Shown one piece after another: positions 38,581-51,704 of a DNA stretch of 64,000 nucleotides. The translations under genes and the position numbers were made by a program. Numbering within the stretch: position 1 is the first letter of the stretch; every line of letters begins with the position of its first letter. The DNA comes from Rhopalosiphum padi (Eukaryota > Arthropoda > Insecta > Hemiptera > Aphididae), in NCBI RefSeq assembly GCF_020882245.1, contig NC_083597.1, positions 88,452,152 to 88,516,151 of the forward strand, given 5' to 3'. The notes beneath the pieces were generated by a model. It was given only the letters and a program-made list of their open reading frames with translations. It was not told the origin of the DNA and did not search any database.

Positions 38581-39617
38581 ACGCCGTCATGTTTGGCGAT
38601 CAAACGCTTCACTCTTGCTAGCTACCAGATACCATAATATAACCAACACATATAGCTTGACGACCACCTTTAATGGACATCATAAAATCGATCGTTTGAT
38701 GTATTATAATATACGTTATATTACTATATCGGTACACTGAATGTGGCCCGTTCTTTGCATCTTATACGTGATTCGATCGCGATGCGATTGTGGTAAGATA
38801 ATTATATGACGTCCGTCGAAATCAAAACCGACCGTATATCGTTTAATTTTTCTCGTTTCTCGTCTCAACGGAACCCGAAAGTGGTTGTCAGCAGTATTTC
38901 GAGACCACCCCAATAGTCGCCGCCATCAAATGACCGAATGGAAATACGATTCACTTACTTACTGATGTTTATGAACCGTCGTACAGGAGTTTACTACATC
39001 CGAAAGCAAAGGCGGGAAACTATAAGAAATACGCCTACGGGTCGCGCGTTGTACGTACGCGATAACACTATTTTAACCGTCGTCCGGAGTGAGTTAATGG
39101 CGATTCACTCGAGTTCTGTCTCTACCTCGTGTTATATTTACGATTTTTATTATTATTGCTTTCTGGGCACTCGGCAGAGAAAAAGTACGCACGTGCCGAG
39201 AATTACCGCCGTCTTGCCGGCGCGGTACAGCGGGTAGTGACCTCCACGCCCGCGCCTCGAGGGACAGTTGCGCGAACCGCGCCGATAATCCAACGGCCTT
39301 GTTCCGCAGAAACAATTATTATGATAATAGCTATAACCCATTCTCGGGTAGACGTCTTTCTTTTCGCCACAGCACCGGCGATCATATTGTTGTTATGTCC
39401 ATAAAATACCACCGCGAACCGTGTAACTGGTGTGCGCGATCCGTCGACGACTATATACAGGAGAAAACGCGAGGTTGTCGTCGGAGTGGCATGCATATTG
39501 ATGAACTCTGCGCGTAGAGTCCTCTCGTCCCAACGGTCCACTTAAACCTCTACCTTCTTTCTCTTAAGCGGTAAAAGCCTCCGCCGAGATACGATAATTT
39601 AAAATTCGTTTTAAGCT

Positions 39618-39642
39618 AATAATAATAATAATAATAATAATA
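39618..39642. repeat. (AAT)8 microsatellite
   Basis: Eight AAT units about 75 bases left of the hAT-like MITE. Confidence 0.85.
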
Positions 39643-39716
39643 AACGCGTAAATAAAAGTATTTCAAATGTTTCAAAATATTTTCGGCGTTACATTTTTGC
39701 GTTTACCGTGTAGCCG

Positions 39717-40101
39717 CTGTGTTCGGAACGTTCACTTAAAAAAAGAACTCGTTCACGTTCATTTTCGTGTTTTTTTCAAACGAACAAGTTCACGTTCTTG
39801 CAGTAAAGTAACCTGTAGTAAATATAAAAACCCATAAACATATAATACGACTCAACTCAAAACTTGCAATCAGATGGATATCATAGGAATTATAATGAGA
39901 AAACACATATTTTATGCATATATATTTATTGAACGATAAATGAATTGAACGTCTTAAAAATCGATCAAATTCATTAAAAACATAAACTTCGTTCACAATC
40001 TATTTGAAAAAAAACGAACGGCTTTCACATATCGTTCACTAAATATTATGTACCTGAACGCGTGAACGTGCGTTCATGGACGACGTCCTTTCCAAACACT
40101 G
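39717..40101. mobile_element. hAT-like MITE
   Basis: Imperfect inverted ends: the left begins CTGTGTTCGGAACGTTCAC and the right, read on the minus strand, begins CAGTGTTTGGAAAGGACG. Both continue into several GTTCAC/GAACG subterminal motifs. CAGTGTTNGGAA-like ends are typical of hAT elements. The unit is 385 bp and has no transposase. I could not see a clean 8-bp target duplication, so the boundaries may be off by a few bases. The open frames within it are incidental. Confidence 0.5.
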
Positions 40102-40357
40102 CGGGTAGTGCAAAAAACTATAATATCGCGATCTAAACGTCTGTGTCTAACCGTATATATGTGAGCCGTACCGTTCGCGGTCACATCAATACAATATTAA
40201 TAATATTATTGGGGCGCGCGGAGGTGGACGTTTTCGTTTATTATTTCAGTGCCGTTTACCTATGCCGCAGTGTTTCGTGAAATCCACCTGAAAAGTATAG
40301 AACAATAATTCAGTCCGGCCCCGCTGTAGCAGGCAGACATCAGTCCCGCGTTATGTA

Positions 40358-40931
40358 CAAAGTGGGGCGAAACAGGCAGTGCAGTTTTGAAAGGCTATTA
40401 AAAAAAAACTACGCAACTTACAGAAATTATATTTATTTAATTTTTTTCAGTACATCATGCCGTTTTATATATCAAGTTTTAAAAATGACATCAGAAAGAT
40501 GATGGCCGCCAGCAGCGATACACTGATGAAGGCGATTTCTGAAATTTTCTGCCGCATTTTGACACATTTCGACTGGTATAGCGCCAATTTCCTCCCTAAT
40601 TCGGTCTTTAAGTTCTTCCAACGTGTGAGGCCGATGTTTAAAAACCTTTTCCTTCAGGTAGCCCCACAAGAAAAAATCACAAATGCTCAAGTCTGATGAG
40701 CGCGCAGGCCACCTCAAATCACCCCTCAGAGAGACGAGATGTGTAGGGAACATCTGTCGCAGCTTCGTCATTGAAACTCGAGCAGTATGTGCTGTAGCCA
40801 GACCAAACCATGGTAATGACTAATAACGGCATGGCCTGCCCGACGAAATGAAACCACCATAATCGTACTATCCCAACCACACGTGAAGTACCAACCTTTC
40901 AAAACTGCACTGTTTGATTTGCCCCACCCTG
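40358..40931 (-). mobile_element. Internally deleted mariner/Tc1-like element
   Basis: The 574-bp unit has terminal inverted repeats of about 37 bp sharing CAGTGCAGTTTTGAAAGG in their inner part, and a TA dinucleotide flanks each end (40356-40357, 40932-40933), as expected for IS630/Tc1/mariner insertion. The outer ends differ (CAAAGTGGGGC versus CAGGGTGGGGC). Between the repeats lies only the C-terminal part of a transposase on the minus strand. The N-terminal DNA-binding region and first catalytic Asp are absent, so it cannot move on its own. Confidence 0.85.
40472..40804 (-). pseudogene. Transposase C-terminal fragment (mariner/Tc1-like)
   Basis: The frame contains ATAHTARVSMTKLRQMFP, then LRGDLRWPARSSDLSICDFF and LWGYLKEKVFKHRP, and ends GGHHLSDVIFKT. 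These are hallmark blocks of the DDE/D transposases that are frequent in insect genomes. The third acidic residue, in SICDFFLWG, is still present. The block that normally reads QDGATAHTAR appears as GLATAHTAR, so the second catalytic Asp is lost, and a stop lies a few codons further upstream. It is therefore a dead remnant about 100 residues long, against about 340 for an intact protein. Confidence 0.85.
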
Positions 40932-41809
40932 TATAATAGTATACACCTCTGTTGTACGCGTAATACTATGAACGTTGCACGATTTTATGGTGTATTATTT
41001 TTTTTCGTTCGAACGCCAACTCGTTAATTTCCGTGTTCTACCGGTGTGCACCGAGATTATGTGTATTTTATAATATACAGAATAATATAATATACTCGCG
41101 AGTGGTAATATAATTAAAAACTAATGTGCGACCGCGTTCTTTCGGTCTGAAAATAATAACTGTAGCGTAAGAGCTTTAGACTGCATGGCTGGCGACCACG
41201 CCGGGCGACTCCGTGTTCATATAATAATATAATACACAGCTACGCAACACGTAAATAAAATAATATTAATAATATTTTCGTCCGCGGCGAGTCTTAACGC
41301 TTTCCGCGCATCGGTTTAATACACACGAATTGAACGTTTTTCGAATCCCTTTAACGGTTGGACGTAATGATTTTAATGTAATTATTAATAATTGGTGAAA
41401 TAAAAAAAACTAGTAATGACGAGGCCACACCGCCTCGGCACGAACGACGACATCGACGAATGTTATTAAAACACAATCGACTTTTTTTTCTTCCGGTCAC
41501 GTTTTTTATTGATATATATTGCACGCACGAGAGGAACATAATATATATATATATATATATAAAGATTAACCAATTATTAAAGGAAGCAGGTATCGCCGAC
41601 CGACTGTGCAGATTTGTTCGTGGAATTTATCAATTGTAATCGTTTCGTACACTCCGAAATTGCTGTTTTGAATCCGCGTGTCCGCTGTAACGGCCTTAAT
41701 GCGTGTTTCCGCGGAGCTTTAACTAAATTCCGAGAACACTAAAAATGTCGGTTACGAAAAACTATAGAGATTTCGTGAACGCGCCGTTAATACGGTTTCA
41801 AGTATACGA

Positions 41810-44800
41810 ACGCGATGAAATGGATTACCGTAATAACAATAATTATAATTTATAATACGAGCAGTGTATACGACGTGCAATATATATTCCGTTTTATTGT
41901 ATCGAATCAGAATATTATATAAAATACCAATAGAGTTTACTTTCTTTCTTTTTTTTTTTTCACAAGACACTGTAATAAAAACGATAAAATTACTTGAGTT
42001 ACGATTAGTTTTGTACGGCAAAAATGTCTTAGAAATCCGAAAATTTTCGCTTAATTAAGTATTATTTTTTAACGACCCATAAGTATGCACGCAATGTTTC
42101 ATAACTCGCATACCTACTACCATTATTAAGCCGACACTGCTAAACATGCCAACAATTTATAATGAGATAATCATATTTATTTTCTCGAGGAAAATGCCAA
42201 TATTCTCGTAGTACAGTTTATGTTACAGTCTATCAATAAAACCGTGGCATAATATGTGCAGTAAATTTAACGTACCTAGTCAACGGTATATATCAATATA
42301 AAGTGATTTGGTCTTTCGGCTCTTGAGTGTTTATAAAATATTGTTGTTTTCTTTATCTGACGAAATATTTTAAGACCGTATTAAAAATTTTATTACAGTG
42401 TAAAAATCGAAAACGCCGTGCGATGTTATTATAAATTTAGTGGTAAAAGATAGGACGAAACTCTTCAGACCGGAAGTTTCTCTGGGACTTTTGGCATAAA
42501 ACTTTTCCATTCTTTATTTAATTTTTAATTTCTTTCCATGAAAGTGCGAAAGACCATAGTTGGTTACTCTCGTTGGAAATAATAATGACATTCTTTGTTT
42601 TCTATGCGAGTATATTAATATCAAATTTAAACACTTTGGGTTTGTTTTATAAACTATGTCAGAAAGACAGAACGGCAAAAAGTATTTTTTTTTTCTGAAA
42701 GGGAAATAATACTACATCGTTACACTTATTACCTGGAAAATTATTTTTTTTTTTCAAATTGTACGTAATATACTATTTTTTACCATTACAATATACTTAA
42801 CATTTTTATTTAAATGTTTTTTATTTATATTCTAAGACAAAATATAATTCTGAGAACATTTATTTATAAACACCGTATTCATAACGAGAAGTTAATTAGT
42901 TATAACTTTATAAATATTAAAAGTTTTAATAAGTAGATGGGTGAGGAATAGAAGCTCTTACTACACAAAATATATAACTACTACTCTTCGAAACTTTAAA
43001 TGTTTTAAATACTTATAACAAATTAACAATTAACTAATCACTCGAAACTCTATATGTAAGTATCTATAAATATTTTGAGAAGATTGTTCAATTAAGAATT
43101 ATAAAATTAAAAATTAAAAATTAAAAATATATAATACATTCATGAAAAAAAAAAGATAAAAAGTGAACACAGATCTACAAAATTTCTAACTTTTAACGTT
43201 TATAAAATAATATTGTAACAGTAGATTTTTGATATTTTTTAATTAATATATTATAATCGACATTTATAAAAAAAAACACTAAAATACATTGAAAATGTTT
43301 TATGTATGTCTATAAATTGCATAAAATAAATGTTTTAATTTTATTGTAAATATAAAACAATTTTATTATATAAATATTTAGTGAAAATGTAAATTACTCA
43401 TATATGGTTATTTGCTATCGAATTCCATCAAAATAACAAAATCGATGTTTTCGAAAATTAAATTTGTGTTGAAATTCCCATTTTTCTTTGATTTTTTGGT
43501 TTTTACAATATTATGATTATAAACACTACTAGTCAACCTCCCGTTTTTTAAAATCATAGCATTTTATCAAAACCTTATCGTATAATCATACATAAAAAAC
43601 AACACACCGTGATAAAATCAATACATTCATCACTCCGCTAGAAATCTAAAAATCTTTTTTTCTAAAATGTTTCATTGCTTAAATTTATGTGAAAAAAATT
43701 ACACGTATAAACATATTATATTGATATGATTATTATTCGACTGTAATTTTTTCTCTTGCTCACTAGAAACCCTTTTTTCCAAAGAATTCAGAGTTTGATT
43801 CGATTATAATATACGCTCTGTATACACACATTGTCTCGGCTAAAATGTAATTCGATTTTTTTATTCTCAGTACCCACTTCGATAATATCTTTTGTCCGTG
43901 CTTCTAATTACATTGTAAACATATGTGCACGTACCAATAATGATATATTATTATTCAAGAGGAACGTATCTTTTTGTTTAAATATTATACATTTATAAAC
44001 GGCGTACACTTTAGGTGACAAATGTACGGGTCATATTTTGTATTTCTCGTGCAAATGACCAAAGCGCAAACGATATAATGGTGTTTTAAAGACCATAGTG
44101 CTTTTGGCTGGATTTAATTATTATCACTGTGCCGGTCCGCATACGGAATGCGAAGTTAAATCTAAATTTCATAAAAGAAGTATAAAAGTCCTGTACAATA
44201 ATATAATAGTAACTGTTTTTCAAACGCAACAGTTTGAACACTGTAACAAATTATGTTAAGTATTTATACAAAATAAATGTATTTTAAAATATTATTTTTA
44301 GCTATTTTATTAACGCGACTACAAAACGTGAATTTTCGTATTAAAAATGTCTGACCGTTGAGTGTATACATAAACTATTTTTTTTATTAATGTTACAAAA
44401 CTATGTTATTTTATCGGCAAAAAAAAAAACAATTTGATTTTAAAATTAGTCTGTGCATTTTAGGCGTATATCCCAGTTAATTTATATGACTCGCGTCATA
44501 TAAATATATATATTTTATACTATGTGTATATTGATCCGCAATAAATTGAATTTAAAGTGTACTTTGAGTTTATGCAAATAGAAAAATTCCCATTATTTTG
44601 CGTAAAAATTGTACAAAATATCACGAAAACTAGATGGCTGTAGACTTACGTTAAGAAATCATATGTTAATTATTCTAAATAATTATTCACAGTAATTACG
44701 ACGGAGAAAATATACATACGAAATAAGCGCTCTACGACTGAAATTTATTTAATATGTTCTATTGTTAAATTTTTTATCAATATCGATAAAAATATTTTGT

Positions 44801-47800
44801 TTGCTATCATAATATATGACCTTTGTAGTTTAATGATTATTTTTATAGTAGGAAAATTAAATGCCGTTAAAATAATATTATTTTCTTATGATATAAACTA
44901 AATGGTTCTGGAAATTTATATTTTATATTTAAATCATTTAATATAATATGGTATAATATTATTAATTAATATATTTTTTTAAATTTAATGTGTTTTTTCC
45001 TTATATATTTATTTTTAGTTTCATTTCTACTAACATCGTACTGATTATATTACAATCGATCAGTGTCTTTCACTACTATTTCTCATAGGTAATTTTTCAT
45101 ATTTTCTTACAATTTGCATTGAAGCTCTTTATTGTATCCTTTTTAACTGCTTTTAGCTTTTTTATTACTGTTGTTTGTATGTCGTTTAAACATTATATAT
45201 ATCGATTTTATTTTTATATTTTTTCAATATATACCAATGATATTTTTATGAATTTAATTATTATCAGATACTAATAATATCTGTGTCTGTATCCCTAAAG
45301 CTTCTTCATTTTAAATACACCCAATAAGACTATTCAAGATCATATGATAAATTTGGCTCTTACCATTCCGTTGGGGTACCTTTTTTTATAATAATATTTT
45401 CTTGTGAAATACAGGTATACTCTACTTATAACAAATTTATTCACTATTTGGTAAATTAGTTATTCGTAATTACTATTAAAATATGTATGTCACGCTTGAT
45501 CTACAGAAAAGGATTCTGAAAAAAATTAAAATGGTTATGATGTTTAAAATAAATATTTTTGATTCTGTACACAATGAAAATTTAGAAACAAACAAAATAC
45601 TAAAAAAAATAAAGACCTATACCAGTTATAATATGGAAAATCAAACATAACAAAACATAATAATATATAAGAACAAATATTCTGCAATAGATTGGTGGGT
45701 TTGAAGGACCAAAAACGACAATAATATCAAAAGTGTGTAAGCTAATAAATGAAATAAAACCACAAAGTAGGCTTAGGTAGAATGATACAGCTTAGTTAAT
45801 AAGGATATCAACTTGAAAGACGAAAACTTAACGGTTGAACTAACAACGAGGACAATTTTTCTTGGCAGTTCAGGACAGGTATTGAAATGACCATTAGGAT
45901 AATAAAATAAGAATATAGCGATCTATGAGCACATAGCGTTTTGTTTCCTTATGAATATTATTCTCGCATATACAATTAAGACGAAAGTTATACATTCACC
46001 GCTAATGGAATTAATATAATATATATTATAGTGTTCAATATGTTTGGAAACGGTCAATAGACTATTGGAATTGATAAGCAATAACATTAGAAGGTACCTT
46101 ATATAATATTTTAGATTATGAATGTACATCAGCGTTATTTATTATTGCTTTATGTAGGTATTAATAATATTACAGTAATTGTGAATTTTCAAAACTTATT
46201 GAACATCTAATATACATACTATATATAGGCTCAATAATAGCTAAATTTTATTGTTCGGGGAGAGAATTAAATGTAACTATTTAAATTTTTATTTTTGGTC
46301 TTTAATTTAACGAGCTTACTTTTTCTAAATATGTATATTTTACCTCACGAAATAGCACTCGTAGGCACTGTAAATCCACAGGGAGTTTTATTGTTATCGC
46401 CAAGGTTCCTAAATCGCATTTGTATTACATATTTTTACATAATTTGTTAAATTTACATTTCTAGAGTCGGTGGTGTTTTTTTTTTTTTTTAAGAAAATAA
46501 GAAATTGCATTACATTGCATTGCATATATCTATACATTCAAACAACAACATTTAAGAGTGCTCTCCTTCAATAGATAAATGTGATTTTGTAATTTATTTT
46601 TATTTTTTTTTTTTTTTTTGTTATCTAATGCAATAAAATGTATTTGAATTTTAGGCCGAGTATACCTTTTTAATATTACCTTTTTATTTTTATTTTTTGT
46701 TTTGTTAAAGTATTCAACGAAATTTAATTCAAAGTATATTTTAAATACGATAGTTAATTTTTCAAATTTATCAGTATATCAACATATAGCTACATTTAGG
46801 ATTTTAGTATCATTTATTAAATAAATGAGTATAATATATGAATATCAAAACGAGGAAATCATCTATTGTTAACATCTCTCAATTAATTTATTAGATATAT
46901 TATCTACACCATTTTCGTTTTAATCTATGTAGGGAGTTATTTTGAGAAATGTATGGCATCTAGATAAATAAGTAGATTGTAATGTGTCTAGATTTTGACT
47001 GAAACATTTTGTAAAATATTTATGATAGTTTGCTCTTGTTTTTACTTTAAAGTAATATGTTATGAATATTTATATTTAAAGCAATGAGAATAAGTTGGTG
47101 TCCTCAGAGCAATATGTTTAAAACGCTGAACTGATCTGATGTTAAATAGTTTAGTAGAAATATTGAGATTTCATTGAGGATCATTTTTTTTTAAGTAATA
47201 GAAATTTTTTATGTTGTAATATTTATGACAATGACGATTTAACCAAATTGTGTTGTTTATTTTTTTACTTATTATATATTGCATAATATAATATATTAAT
47301 AGTACTACATTAAATAATTCGCGTTGAAAAACGTAATATTTGCATTATTAACAATAGGCACCTATAATATTACATAAATATAATAATTTAATTAAAGATT
47401 AAATTTAAACAAAATGCATGTACTTAATGTATGATTTTGAAACCAATCATAAAATATTTTTTTGTATAGTAAAATATTATTGAACCAAATTTATGGATGA
47501 TAAATGTTAATCATTGTTATAAAGTGTAAAATTAGAGTTAAGGTAATTTACAAGTGTTTTTCAAATCTAACCAAATAAATTAATAATGATTTTAACTGAA
47601 TTATAAAAAATATGTAAATTAAAAAAAAATAAACAATTTGAAAGTCGATTGTAAATTGCATTATAAAATTAAATTAGTTTAGCTGAAGTTATAGATTAAT
47701 TTTAAACGAAAATTTACGAATCTTTAAATATTGAGCTGTTTTGTTTAGAATGTAACTTTGACTAGTGTGCAGCATTATGCCATTCTGATCTCATGGTGAT

Positions 47801-49785
47801 TAAAATTTGCTATTAATGTCACCATAGATAAAAATATTTTAAATACCTATAAAAACATGATTTAAGTACGTGATAACTGATAAGGGATACTCTTGGATAT
47901 AAAAATAAAGGTATTTTTAAATAAATGAAAACTAAAAGGTAAAAATCAAATTTACGTATCACTTAAATTTAATTTAACCAATTTGAATCTCAAAATTAAC
48001 TCGTTATTTAACATATTATATGTAATTAAATTTGATTAAAGGATAAATCATTGGAAATTAGGAAACACTTCTCATTAGTTTAAAATAAACTTTATCTTTT
48101 GACTTATTGATTTATAATATTATAATATGTTATACTGCTATAATGTTTATATGTCGTGTTAGAATGTATCATTTTCTTATTTATTAATTCGTTGAATCCA
48201 ACGGCATAATATATGATTATAATAAATTATAATACGAAACCGAACCGAACTAAGGAATCTGGTTGCGTTTAGTTTAATTAATATTCGTATTTCAATTAAT
48301 AGGAATAACGTTACAAGAGTTTTCTTAGTTTGAATATTACATACTATGAATTCCGTCAAACACTCGAATAATAGTACCCGCCCATTCGCTCTTGAACAAC
48401 ACCACACAGCGCATTATCTCTATAATTATTATATTAGATATTATATATCCGCGATTTACAAACGATCAGCGGCCTTTTGTATTGGTTCACACGAATTCAT
48501 ACACAATTTCAATTTTATTCAGATGGATAATAAAATATACTGTAATATTATCTACTTTGATTGAATACCTATGACGTGGTCGTCTACGTGGAAACACAAT
48601 ATTTGCACACACGACGTATAAGTATTATACGTCTTGTAGAACATTTTACCACAACTATAAAAAATTATAGTTTTTTCAAAAAACAAAATAAGAAATACGT
48701 TTGACGAAGTTATTATTTTTTATTAACTATTAGTAGATGCTATAATTTAGCTCAAAACGAATGCAAATACATGAAAACATAATGTATATTGCAATCTAAT
48801 ATCGTGTATAATTAGATTCAGTTTTATCTTAAAATATTAAAGTTATTATAGTAGTTTAATAACACAGAGTAAAAATTGTATAAAGATGAGCTAATTAAAA
48901 TATTATAGAAAGTAGTTTTAATAGACTATGGAAGAATTTTAATATTAAATAATAACGAAGTCGACTTGAGTGCTAAGAAATGATTCAGACTTAAAAAAAG
49001 TAAAAACCAAACAGTACAATGTATAGCTATTATTTCTACAACTTTTATTATTATATTTATGTTAAATTAATTATTGTTCTAAGTGATGCGAAATAAAAAT
49101 TAATTCTATTAGCTATAGTTATAATATTGAATTATATAATATGTAGTGTTTGTTATATTATACGTTTTATATACTTTGAAATTTAATTTTTCACAGTGTT
49201 TTTTTTTTTTTTTTTAATTAGTTTATATAATTAAGTTTTAAAATAAATAATATATTTTTAATAGGTATCTATAAGAAAAGCGTGTTTTAGTTTTCAATTA
49301 TTTTGAAACAAAATTGATAGTTAACTTAATGGCCGGGAACCACTATTACAATATAAAAATGCAATTAAAACGTTCAACGAATAACGCACGCGTTTGTTTA
49401 AGGAGAACGATAACTGAAGAATGTTTGTTGCTCGACGGAAATTATACAACGAGTGTTAAACGAAAATTAAAACTAAAGAGTGCTCTTCGTTAAATTTTAA
49501 AATTCCCTACTCGGAAAACGAGTATATTATACAATTGAAAAACGTGACACTGAACGCCTTGACTGAATAGTAAACAACAAAAATGACGATAAACGAATGA
49601 TTATTAATAATTATTGACAGTAGTCATTATTAATCTGTAATCAAGTTAATTCGTATTGGCGGATACGAACGAAAACTAAATTATGACGTTAATCAACCGT
49701 TGAGATAACCTAATATTATAATACGACGGTTTTTCCAAACACACGCCATCAGGTTTTATCAAACAACAAATGACATTTTATATTT
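41810..49785. other. AT-rich DNA with one repeat copy
   Basis: Holds the truncated repeat at 43.5 kb. 45480-45900 is somewhat less AT-rich but has no readable frame. No gene recognised. Confidence 0.5.
43470..43647. repeat. Truncated copy of the GATTCTGAGCGGAG repeat
   Basis: The right terminal part reads AAAATCAATACATTCATCAC then TCCGCTAGAAATC, the same end as the other copies with a small change. I cannot find a left end. Confidence 0.5.
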
Positions 49786-49789
49786 TATC

Positions 49790-51700
49790 GTGAGTTGTTA
49801 TTATTACTAAGATTATCGTATTAGTATTTTCCGCTTACGTTTCGTCTCGTCGATCGGAATATTATATCATTATGTTGTTGTATTATTATTTAGGTCAGAA
49901 ATGTTGCACTATTTATTTATTTCTGTCTATCGGAATGAGTCGCGCGTGTACGCGCATTTACCGTGTATTATGTGCCGTTACTTGTTTCATACGTTCGACC
50001 AGAATACAATATACGTCAATAGAAGATAGCGTTATTATATCATACGCATGTTTTTGGTTCACCGAAGCAGAGATGCCGTTTCTGCCGGAAGACAGTGAGT
50101 TGACCTATAAGTCCTCGTCGCAGGTACTTATCTCAATTATCGCGACCATCGTCCGTCCGAATACCGCAGTTGACACGGTCGTGACCGTTGTAAGTACACA
50201 TCTCTGCCGGTTGTTTTCGCGCAACGACTATTATATACAGCCGTATTATGTAAGTGTATATATACGCCGTATACGTGTATACCACTGTCAAACGGCCTTT
50301 CGGCCATCATCCAAGCGTGTTTTGTGTCCTCTACTTTTCCGCGTGTAATAATTGCGCGTATTGTGTCCGACGTCAATAGGATAACGTCGTACGGTCGTCG
50401 TTATACGAATTAAACGGCGTGTACGAGTCGAATTGACCGCTTTAATTCCTGCTGCAATGACCGTGCACCGGAGTAATTAATGCACCGCGAAAACGAAAAC
50501 AACGCGATTATAATAAATAATATTTATAAAACTATAAAGGTTATAATCAGCTTTCGAATAACGCTCTAGTCTCGAAGATAGCGCGCGTTCGTAAGACCGC
50601 AAGGTCGTATCTGATGGGGGGGGGGAGCGAGGGGTAAAAAAAAGTCAGAATCTATATTTTAAAAAAATTTTGAACCCCCTCCCCCGAAATTATTTTCAGT
50701 TACGGCCTTGTACGACTGCACGATATATTGTCATAATCGACGCTACGCCAAGCGAATTGCGAAACAAAAACCGAAATATTTTAATCGTATTTCATCGCTG
50801 TCGTTCCACGCTGAAAACGGCGTCGTTCGTTAATAATCTCATCACACGGATCTATGACTCGACAGTCCGCGGAATAATATCGTTATCGTATTTCGTTCTT
50901 CGGTATCGATCCGTATTAGTAGTATTATGTAGTGGTCTCCAAACGCCACAACTCCGTCGCTCTGCTATTTAACAGGATAATCTGTTGTATATGTCTGTGT
51001 TGTTTGGGGATGTGTATGTTAGTCGGCGGTTTGGTGTCGGAACGTGTGGGGTGTGTGTATTTCACCTTCCGTCCACCCGGTCCAATCGTGATGGTTGGTT
51101 TTATGGTACAATTTTGGGCACGGATACCAGTAGATTCCCGTTTGCTGGTGATAAGAGCGTATAGGTACCTATTATACGTCTAAATCATGATGATCATACA
51201 TTTGAACGATAACGAAATATCGATCACGATATTGCATACTCAGTTCTATTCTTGACCGAATGTCACGTTCTGATAACCGTGTGAGATCTGTATTGTGGTC
51301 TTTAAGTTAGCGATATTACCGACTTTACAGCCTGTAGATAATAAAATGATCAGCGTCGCGTGTATCACAATTTTCTTAAACTATGTGTTTAAAACCTGTT
51401 TTTAATAGCTTAAATATTATGGTGTATTCGTAAAATGGTAAAAACAGTTATTAATATTATACAATTGTAATATCAGGCAGCGGCGCCGCATCAATTTATG
51501 GGTATCGCATGACGTGTGTACATATTTACGTTTATATGCCTCCGTGACTTCCGTAGAATATTTCACTTTATTTGTTAACAGGCGAGGATTATAATATAGT
51601 GACGCCTCGGCCGAGGTCGCGGTTCTGGTTTGGTCTCGATCGGCGGAATAAATAATTATCAAGGGTTGACAATATATGCTATTCACTCGGGAAATAAGTA
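49790..51700. other. CpG-rich island, possible promoter
   Basis: CG-rich between AT-rich flanks. It contains a 158-codon plus-strand frame (49872-50348) that I do not recognise, and donor-like sites GACA|GTGAGT at 50095 and TT|GTAAGT near 50190. A promoter with short 5' exons is possible. Confidence 0.45.
50616..50700. repeat. G-run/C-run inverted stretch
   Basis: A run of ten G at 50616-50625 plus AGCGAGGGG is followed 40 bases later by CCCCCTCCCCC (50675-50685) and TTTTCAGTTACGG. The opposed runs could pair. It probably comes from the edge of a transposable element, in the same style as the stretch at 37.65 kb. Confidence 0.3.
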
Positions 51701-51704
51701 GGTC

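Larger units (their letters stand above)
37080..41800. other. Largest CpG-rich block
   Basis: Most of this 4.7-kb block has frequent CG, including CGCGCG and CCGCCG. It contains the minus-strand candidate first exon at 38.4 kb, the hAT-like MITE and the mariner-like remnant. Overlapping open frames at 38.9-39.5 kb lie on both strands and none resembles a known protein. A promoter or 5' region of one or more genes is the likeliest reading. Confidence 0.5.

Noticed and set aside
40457..40696. 79-codon plus-strand frame
   Set aside because: Antisense shadow of the transposase remnant.
49872..50348. 158-codon plus-strand open frame, the longest in the window
   Set aside because: No recognisable domain, mixed Cys/Tyr/Ile-rich content, CpG-rich DNA where stops are scarce, and another frame open on the opposite strand. 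Kept only as part of the CpG island.
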